Of a stretch of 47,868 nt of DNA, positions 42,624 through 47,868 are shown piece by piece. Positions within the stretch are counted from its first letter, which is position 1; every line of letters starts with the position of its first letter. Source of the stretch: Deltaproteobacteria bacterium (GTDB lineage Bacteria > Desulfobacterota > JADFVX01). The translations under genes and the position numbers were made by a program. The DNA lies in assembly GCA_029860075.1 (NCBI GenBank), contig JAOUBX010000029.1:1-47868 (forward strand), read 5' to 3'. A model generated the notes under the pieces. That model saw only the letters and a list, made by a program, of their open reading frames with translations. It searched no databases and had not been told where the DNA came from.

Positions 42624-43022
42624 TTATTGTTTGCTAAGAAAATAACCTAACTTCATATCCGTCCCAAAGATGTGCTCAATGAGCCAGTTTTTCAAAAAGT
42701 GCATCAACTTTAAGTGAACACTTTCCCTCCCCTCATCAAAGGTTTCCTTAAACGCTATAACCTGGTTTGTAAGCTTGTCATGTTCCAGCTTGTGAGCCTC
42801 GTAGTAATGGTAGCTTTTTTCCCTCATGAGACGTTCTTCGTGGGCAAAATGTGTCTTCGAATAGTCGATCAACTCATCGAGGATAGGGCCGACAACAGCT
42901 TTCCCCTTACCGGTACAAATAGCGTCGTACATTTCATTAAGGAGTATGACCAGTTTTTCATGTTGCCTGTCAATCGATTCTACCTTAACCGATAGCAGGT
43001 AATTCCATTCCATAAATAACAT
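42624..43022 (-). CDS. Bacteriohemerythrin
   Basis: The protein has 132 residues. The non-heme di-iron oxygen-binding ligands follow the family: H in IDRQHEKL, HFAHEERLM, EAHKLEHDKL and IEHIFGTDMKLG. Single-domain hemerythrins bind O2 for storage, delivery or sensing in microaerobic bacteria. ATG 43022 is chosen since a G-rich run (GGGGGGGGG) lies eight bases before it; ATG 43013 is the other choice. Confidence 0.93.
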   Translation of the reverse strand: MLFMEWNYLLSVKVESIDRQHEKLVILLNEMYDAICTGKGKAVVGPILDELIDYSKTHFAHEERLMREKSYHYYEAHKLEHDKLTNQVIAFKETFDEGRESVHLKLMHFLKNWLIEHIFGTDMKLGYFLSKQ

Positions 43023-43341
43023 ATAAATCCCCCCCCCAGGAAATAATAAAATAACAACATTATAATAAAAGAGACGCCTTAAAAAATCAATGAAGAGATT
43101 GGTAATTTCCCATTTTTTCCTGCCATTTAAATGCTGTGGATATTATCAAAAAAGCATATCGCTACAGTACTATCTTCCTGGCAATTAAATAACTCATTTC
43201 ACATTACAGCGGGTCAAAGCGGCCAATAGAATGAAACCATAAAAACAAGGAATCAGCTATTTTCTGTCATCCTGGAAAAAGATACATCTGAATCATGGAA
43301 TGAAAAAAGGGTCGAAAATTTAATGGAGAGGATAAATATGC
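43023..43341. other. Gene-free gap
   Basis: I see no gene, terminator or clear repeat. It is AT-rich and presumably holds the promoter of the bacteriohemerythrin gene. Confidence 0.5.
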
Positions 43342-44352
43342 TCAGGGGGTTTCGTAAATATGAACCTGGTTTTTACCTTCACTTTTAGCAATATACATTG
43401 CCTCATCAGCTTTCTGTATAATTTCAGGCAATGTAATCCCATCTTCAGGGTAAGATGAAATCCCCGCACTGAAAGTGACACCTGACAAAGGGCCGTCAGC
43501 GCCGAGAAATTTCAATTTTTTCGTCAGGTTAAGCAATTTGGAAGTGAGTGAATTTGCTCCCTTTTTATCGGTTTCAGAGGCAACGATGACAAATTCCTCT
43601 CCTCCGAATCTGCCGACAATATCATTTTTCCTGAGGCCATCTTTTACAAGAAGGGAAAAGTCCTTGAGAAGCTTATCACCGAGCAGATGTCCGTGTTTAT
43701 CATTAAAGTTCTTGAAATTATCAATATCAATAAATATAACGGAAACAGAATGGTTATGCCTTTCCGCCCTTTTAATCTCCGATTCAATACGTTGAAGCAG
43801 GTATTTCTTATTGTACATATCCGTCAGGTGGTCATAAATGGCTTGCCTTTGAAGACTTTCCAACTGATTCGTCTTTTCAACAGCTTCAACAGCCTGTGCG
43901 CCAAAGATACTCATAAGAAGAAGATCATTTTCCACAAAAGGATTTTCATTTTTCCTGTAGATCGTAAGAGAACCGATGGCAGACTCTTTGTCTTTAAGAG
44001 GTATTGAAAGAACAGACTTGATACTCTCCATGCGGGCAAGATCTTTCTGACTGCACCTTTTCTCCTTCGAGATATCAGCAGTGATAAAACTTTCACCATT
44101 CTGGATAACCTTGCCGATTATACCTTCTCCAAGCTTTAATCCCGGCTGGGCAAGAAAGTCAGGGGATACACCAACGCCGGCCTTGATATCGAGTTCACCC
44201 GTCTCTATGTTGAACAATCTCAAAGTTGCTGCATCGGCCCTTGTAAGTGAAGCTGCTGTCTGAACGATATGCTGAAGAACTTCGTCTATCCCTTCAAAGA
44301 CGATAATCCTTTCCATGCAGTAATAAATATTTTTTAAAGCATTGCTGTCCAT
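43342..44352 (-). CDS. GAF-GGDEF diguanylate cyclase
   Basis: The protein has 336 residues. An N-terminal GAF domain (about 15-165) carries the small-molecule sensing fold. The GGDEF domain (about 175-335) has the active motif RFGGEEF, with a product-inhibition site RKND five residues before it, so c-di-GMP synthesis with feedback control is expected. DIDNFKNFND and SEGKNQ are conserved elements. No phosphodiesterase EAL domain. It stands alone and is not in an operon. Confidence 0.95.
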   Translation of the reverse strand: MDSNALKNIYYCMERIIVFEGIDEVLQHIVQTAASLTRADAATLRLFNIETGELDIKAGVGVSPDFLAQPGLKLGEGIIGKVIQNGESFITADISKEKRCSQKDLARMESIKSVLSIPLKDKESAIGSLTIYRKNENPFVENDLLLMSIFGAQAVEAVEKTNQLESLQRQAIYDHLTDMYNKKYLLQRIESEIKRAERHNHSVSVIFIDIDNFKNFNDKHGHLLGDKLLKDFSLLVKDGLRKNDIVGRFGGEEFVIVASETDKKGANSLTSKLLNLTKKLKFLGADGPLSGVTFSAGISSYPEDGITLPEIIQKADEAMYIAKSEGKNQVHIYETP

Positions 44353-44434
44353 TGATTACCTGAAACAAAATATCTTAAAATGTTAATTAGTATCCATCGG
44401 TCAACTATGGTGGATCAAATTTTGTTTTCAATTT

Positions 44435-44566
44435 GGAAAGGAGGGATTTTTTGCAAGGTCAAGGAAATCAAGGCTTTCACCGAGTCGTACTGCTGTATGT
44501 CGCACAAGCAAAGCCCGAGATTGACGCAGAGATTGCGAAAAAGCACCCTTTCCGGATGAAAACTAA
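44435..44566 (+). repeat. Hairpin element, copy 1 (direct orientation)
   Basis: This segment of about 132 bases is nearly repeated, inverted, at 47735-47867. Its ends are themselves inverse: GGAAAGGAGGGATTTTTTGC against GCGAAAAAGCACCCTTTCC. Inside, GGCTTT faces AAAGCC and AATC faces GATT. It therefore folds as one long hairpin. No protein frame is conserved between copies: one base differs in length in the centre. Confidence 0.8.
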
Positions 44567-44668
44567 TTAAGGTATCAACTCAACAAGAAAGACCAAAAAT
44601 TAAATGTTAAAAGCGATAGCCCTGTTAGAAATGAAAGGTAAATTCTTTGTACCGAGCATTTTTAACCC

Positions 44669-44702
44669 TGCCCTGCCGGGCGTAAAGTCCCGGATAGGGC
44701 AG
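44669..44702. repeat. Imperfect hairpin
   Basis: CTGCCCTGCCGG faces CCGGATAGGGCAG around the loop GCGTAAAGTC. No T-run follows on either strand, so a terminator role is doubtful. Confidence 0.45.
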
Positions 44703-44824
44703 AAGTTTCATCCTTTCCAGGATAATAACTTTTCCAGAGGACAATCCGTCATTTTTATACCAAGAGGAATTTTATAACATAGCGCAATCAATGTCTATTG
44801 AAAAAAAAAGAAGATAATAATGCG

Positions 44825-45193
44825 TTAAGAGAGAGAAAAGGCGAGGATTTTATGGTAAATAAATTGTGAGATACTTTTTTCAATTAGTACACTTTCGTCC
44901 AGAAATTTTTCGGCAATTTTTTTATTATCAAAAACACCGTCGGCAACAAGAATGGGCGACATTTTATATCTGCCTGCTTCACCTTCTCCGTCATCTACCT
45001 TGAGATGTGTTAGACCTGCTTTTTTGCTCCAGCTAAAAGCATGCTCGTTAATTTCTTTGTCGTAGCAAAGTTCAAACTTAACGATCTTACCCTTGCCGTC
45101 CTGCCACAGGATAAGGTCAAAAAACTCATCGCCAAACCACCGTTTTCGGATTCCCCCTTCATCCTGTCTGACGGCTGTAAATTCGGTGAGCAT
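44825..45193 (-). CDS. Hypothetical protein linked to the RND exporter
   Basis: This 122-residue soluble protein has no signal peptide and no recognised family. The middle has GKIVKFELCYDKEINEHAFSW and a Gly/Glu stretch DDGEGEAGRY; the N-terminal part (RQDEGGIRKRWFGDEFFDLILW) resembles small unknown proteins with a conserved WF..D..DL segment. It starts 12 bases after the RND stop, so it is the last gene of that operon. Confidence 0.6.
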   Translation of the reverse strand: MLTEFTAVRQDEGGIRKRWFGDEFFDLILWQDGKGKIVKFELCYDKEINEHAFSWSKKAGLTHLKVDDGEGEAGRYKMSPILVADGVFDNKKIAEKFLDESVLIEKSISQFIYHKILAFSLS

Positions 45194-45205
45194 TTTATTA
45201 AAAAG

Positions 45206-47716
45206 TCAGACCTTTTCCCTGTCCGGCCCAAAAGGTTTAAGAACAATAATTAACTGAGGCAAGAGAGTGAGCGCAGCAACGAGAGCAATTACCATTGCAA
45301 GCACTGTCAAAATGCCAAAATAAATGCTTGGTATGAAGTTTGAAAGGAGGAGAATGGAAAAGCCAATGACAATGGTTACGGACGTATAATACATGGCATA
45401 ACCAATGGAACTGTGGCAACGATGCATTATTTCCAGATAGGTACCGCCATTGGCGTACTCCCTCTTAAAGCGGTGAATGTAGTGAATGGTATCATCAACG
45501 GCAATTCCCACGCTGATAGCGGCAATCGTTATAGTCATCATATCGAGAGGTATTTTTACCCAGCCCATAAAACCCAAAACCGCACCCACTGAAAGGAGAT
45601 TGGGAAAGATTGCGATCAAGGCAATTTTGAGCGACCTGAAAAGAATGAGAAACATAAACATAAGAATAAAAACAACAGCGCCAAGCGTCAGGATCTGCGA
45701 GTTAAAAAGACTTTGCAGCATATTGTTGTAAAGGACAACCAGTCCGGCAAGCTTTATATTCTCCTTTTCAAGTTCAAAATCTCCCGCCAGGTCACGCCGT
45801 ATTTTTTTGATCAATTCATTCCTTCTCAGGTTTTTATCGGAATCCCTCACTCTTATGGAAAAGCGGACCTCATTATTTTCGACAGAAACATAGGGGCTCA
45901 GAATAATTTTTCGAAAACGTTCGGGAAGTTCATTATAAATAAGGGCCAGTTTGAAATTATCGAGAGGTTCGCCATCATTCAGGCTCTTTCCAACCTTGAG
46001 CATTGTGCCGAGAGACATAACTTTACCGGTCTCAGGAATGGAATCAAGGTAGTCATGCACCTTCTCCACTTCAGTCATCTTTCGCGATGTAAACCAGTAT
46101 TGCGCTTTCCCCTTTTCCGCCTCAAACTCCTCTTCAAAATCATCAAACTCATCATCAAACTCATTGTCAGGCTCAGAATTAGCTGAAGAATCCTGTTCCG
46201 ACGCTTCAGGCTCTTCAACAAACTTTATGACCACATCCAGGGGAGTCGTTCCTCCCAGCTGCTTGTCAATGACTGTCATACCCTGGTAGATTTCAGTCGT
46301 ATCCTTAAAGTAGTCGATAAAGCTGTTTTCAACAATGAGCATGGCGCCGCCTGCCACACTTGCAACCATCAGAATCCCGCTGACCCACATTATCAACCGG
46401 CCAAAAGACTCGGTAAAACGCGCGAGAATTTTCGTAAAAATAAAATGGTTCTCGAAAGATGTATTGGCAGCCCGTTTATCAACAAGCATAAGAATGGAAG
46501 GAAAAATGAGAAAGGTAAGAACAAGCGAAACACCGATACCGGCAGTCATCATCCATCCAAAATTAATAACAGGGAGAATATTACAAAGAATGAGCGAACT
46601 GAAACCTGCCATGGTCGTCAAAATAGCATAGGCACATGGTTTTGCCATTGAGGTTACTGTATGGAGAATAAGTTCTCTTTGATCTGCTTCAGGTCTCAAT
46701 CCCAACAATTCCCTGTATCGAACAATGAGGTGAATGGTAACAGCCATGGTGATAATGATCTGGATGGATATAAAGTTGGACGATATGACCGTCACTTCCC
46801 AGCCAAACATGCCCAGCAAACCCGATGTGGCAACAACGGAAAAACCGCAGCATAGTATAGGAATAATAACCCATCGCTTTTGCCTGAAAATAATCCAGAG
46901 AGTAATAACGAGAAATAACATGACGGCAGTGCCGAATATCTTGAGATCATTCTTAACATAGGTAATCAGATCATCAGCAACCATGCTGACACCACCGAGG
47001 AAGAGATCTGCCTCTCCCCGGTATTTATCCATGATGCCTCTCACCAGAGCAATATTTTCGTGCTGTTTAATGCGCATTCTGTCCCGGTGAATTTTAAAAT
47101 CAGCCTTTACATGATCGAACTCCATTCGCTCTTCAGCAGTAATAGTTCCCTCTTTAAGCTTCTCTTTCAACTCATTTCTGCGCTTTAACAGGCTGCGGAA
47201 CACCTCGTCTTCAGGCAGGTTAACCTGGAGTGCAGTCGTTTTAAAGTCCGGGCTTACCAGCATATCGCTGTATATGGGACTGCTGAGGAATTCTTTTTTG
47301 GCAAGGCCCCGGGCCGCCTCAGGCGATTCGAGGGTTCTCACACTTTTAACCATTTCCTTAACGGGCATGGGCGGGCTTTCAAGGAGGGGAACATCGAGAA
47401 GGGAAACAACAGATTCAACACCTTCAAGGGCGATAAGATCATCGCGAAGACGTCTTATGTTTTCGAGGGTCTTATCTGAAAGGAGATCATCTTCAGGAGA
47501 GTAGGTAATAATGAGATAGTCAGGACTGCCGTAACGGGCATTGACCTGACGGGTAAGACGAAGATCTTCATCATCTTCGAGAACAAGCGTTTCAGCCGAA
47601 GCATCGACTTCAAGTTTCCTCGCTTCATAGCCAAGGAAGGCGATAAGAAGAATAATAAAAAAGATAACAAGATAGGGATGGTTTAGTATCCACCTGTCAT
47701 AGATCGTTTTGAGCAT
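45206..47716 (-). CDS. RND/MMPL-type exporter
   Basis: The protein has 836 residues with the duplicated RND plan. Helix 1 (LVIFFIILLIAFLGYEA) precedes a periplasmic loop, then helices 2-6 with MAVTIHLIVRYRELL and IGVSLVLTFLIFPSILMLV. A second periplasmic loop and helices 7-12 (with ISVGIAVDDTIHYIHRFKREYANGG) follow. The Asp pair in AVDDTIHY is the usual proton-relay site of MMPL and hopanoid/lipid transporters (HpnN-like). An acidic stretch rich in Asp and Glu interrupts the second loop (DNA about 46100-46210). It probably exports lipids; the substrate is not known. It starts at ATG 47716, only 19 bases inside copy 2 of the hairpin element. Confidence 0.92.
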   Translation of the reverse strand: MLKTIYDRWILNHPYLVIFFIILLIAFLGYEARKLEVDASAETLVLEDDEDLRLTRQVNARYGSPDYLIITYSPEDDLLSDKTLENIRRLRDDLIALEGVESVVSLLDVPLLESPPMPVKEMVKSVRTLESPEAARGLAKKEFLSSPIYSDMLVSPDFKTTALQVNLPEDEVFRSLLKRRNELKEKLKEGTITAEERMEFDHVKADFKIHRDRMRIKQHENIALVRGIMDKYRGEADLFLGGVSMVADDLITYVKNDLKIFGTAVMLFLVITLWIIFRQKRWVIIPILCCGFSVVATSGLLGMFGWEVTVISSNFISIQIIITMAVTIHLIVRYRELLGLRPEADQRELILHTVTSMAKPCAYAILTTMAGFSSLILCNILPVINFGWMMTAGIGVSLVLTFLIFPSILMLVDKRAANTSFENHFIFTKILARFTESFGRLIMWVSGILMVASVAGGAMLIVENSFIDYFKDTTEIYQGMTVIDKQLGGTTPLDVVIKFVEEPEASEQDSSANSEPDNEFDDEFDDFEEEFEAEKGKAQYWFTSRKMTEVEKVHDYLDSIPETGKVMSLGTMLKVGKSLNDGEPLDNFKLALIYNELPERFRKIILSPYVSVENNEVRFSIRVRDSDKNLRRNELIKKIRRDLAGDFELEKENIKLAGLVVLYNNMLQSLFNSQILTLGAVVFILMFMFLILFRSLKIALIAIFPNLLSVGAVLGFMGWVKIPLDMMTITIAAISVGIAVDDTIHYIHRFKREYANGGTYLEIMHRCHSSIGYAMYYTSVTIVIGFSILLLSNFIPSIYFGILTVLAMVIALVAALTLLPQLIIVLKPFGPDREKV

Positions 47717-47734
47717 GTCAGGACAATTCCCTAG

Positions 47735-47867
47735 TTAGTTTTCATCCGGAAAGGGTGCTTTTTCGCAATCTCTACGTCAATCTTCGGTTTTGCTTGTGCG
47801 ATGTACAGTAGTACATCTCCGCGCAAACCCTTGATTTCCTTGACCTTGCAAAAAATCCCTCCTTTCC
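47735..47867 (-). repeat. Hairpin element, copy 2 (inverted), at the window edge
   Basis: The reverse complement of copy 1 with most positions identical. Its central hairpin is perfect: GATGTAC TACT GTACATC on the - strand. The window ends one base after the element. Confidence 0.8.
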
Positions 47868-47868
47868 G

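Larger units (their letters stand above)
44353..44824. other. Gene-free gap holding the element and a hairpin
   Basis: Besides the element at 44435 it holds an imperfect hairpin at 44669-44702. No gene is seen. Confidence 0.6.

Noticed and set aside
44451..44570. A protein frame in the repeat (LQGQGNQGF ... KKHPFRMKTN)
   Set aside because: The second copy differs by one base in the centre, so the frame is not kept; the DNA structure is conserved instead.

Overview
The window reads as chromosomal DNA of a Gram-negative, respiring bacterium. Supporting signs are Tat and lipoprotein signal peptides, a PEP-CTERM protein, an Slp-type outer-membrane lipoprotein, an RND exporter, ParAB, a bactofilin, a complete nitrous-oxide reductase (nos) locus, Fe-S oxidoreductases, and the carboxynorspermidine route to polyamines. 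The mix resembles Desulfobacterota-type (former Deltaproteobacteria) genomes, but no rRNA or other decisive marker is present, so this is an inference. I found no rRNA or tRNA gene and no CRISPR array.

Region 1 (1-3770) is AT-rich and looks like an integron cassette array without a visible integrase. Single + strand genes (ankyrin-like, GFA-type, pentapeptide-repeat, GNAT, CPBP protease) alternate with attC-like sites. Their outer core boxes match from one site to the next, and several stop codons fall inside the R'' box. The pentapeptide gene carries an in-frame TGA. Region 2 (3770-6500) is accessory DNA: a BrnT/BrnA-type toxin-antitoxin pair with a frameshifted toxin, a decayed reading frame, a PEP-CTERM protein with two upstream copies of a GTGTCA...TTTTACA box, a terminator-bounded unit with a tiny ORF, and a lipoprotein.

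Region 3 (6500-19190, all on the - strand) holds a DUF362 / DUF6599-type pair, a Tat-exported aldo/keto reductase with Fe-S motifs, some small genes, and the nos locus. Transcription runs nosZ, nosR, nosD, nosF, nosY, nosL and then three small genes of unknown role. NosZ has a Tat signal and all expected CuA and CuZ ligands. NosR supplies electrons, NosDFY and NosL serve copper-sulfur site maturation.

Region 4 (19430-31490, mostly + strand) is housekeeping: parA-parB-bactofilin-HEAT protein-bioB-FmdB zinc ribbon-HtrA protease. On the opposite strand are a DUF3108 protein and a PfkB kinase. Then come an Slp lipoprotein, a zinc alcohol dehydrogenase, a HIT protein, an unusual ferritin-like/receiver fusion and a YgjP-type metallopeptidase.

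Region 5 (31500-44350) holds CapA, ferredoxin-NADP reductase, a NnrU/ICMT-like membrane protein, nspC with carboxynorspermidine synthase, DksA/TraR and DUF465 proteins, a NarL-type regulator, a GlcD/GlcF-like flavin/Fe-S pair, PEBP, bacteriohemerythrin and a GAF-GGDEF diguanylate cyclase. Region 6 (44350-47868) is an RND exporter with a small partner gene, bracketed by two inverted copies of a roughly 132-bp element that can fold into a long hairpin. The second copy coincides with the end of the window.
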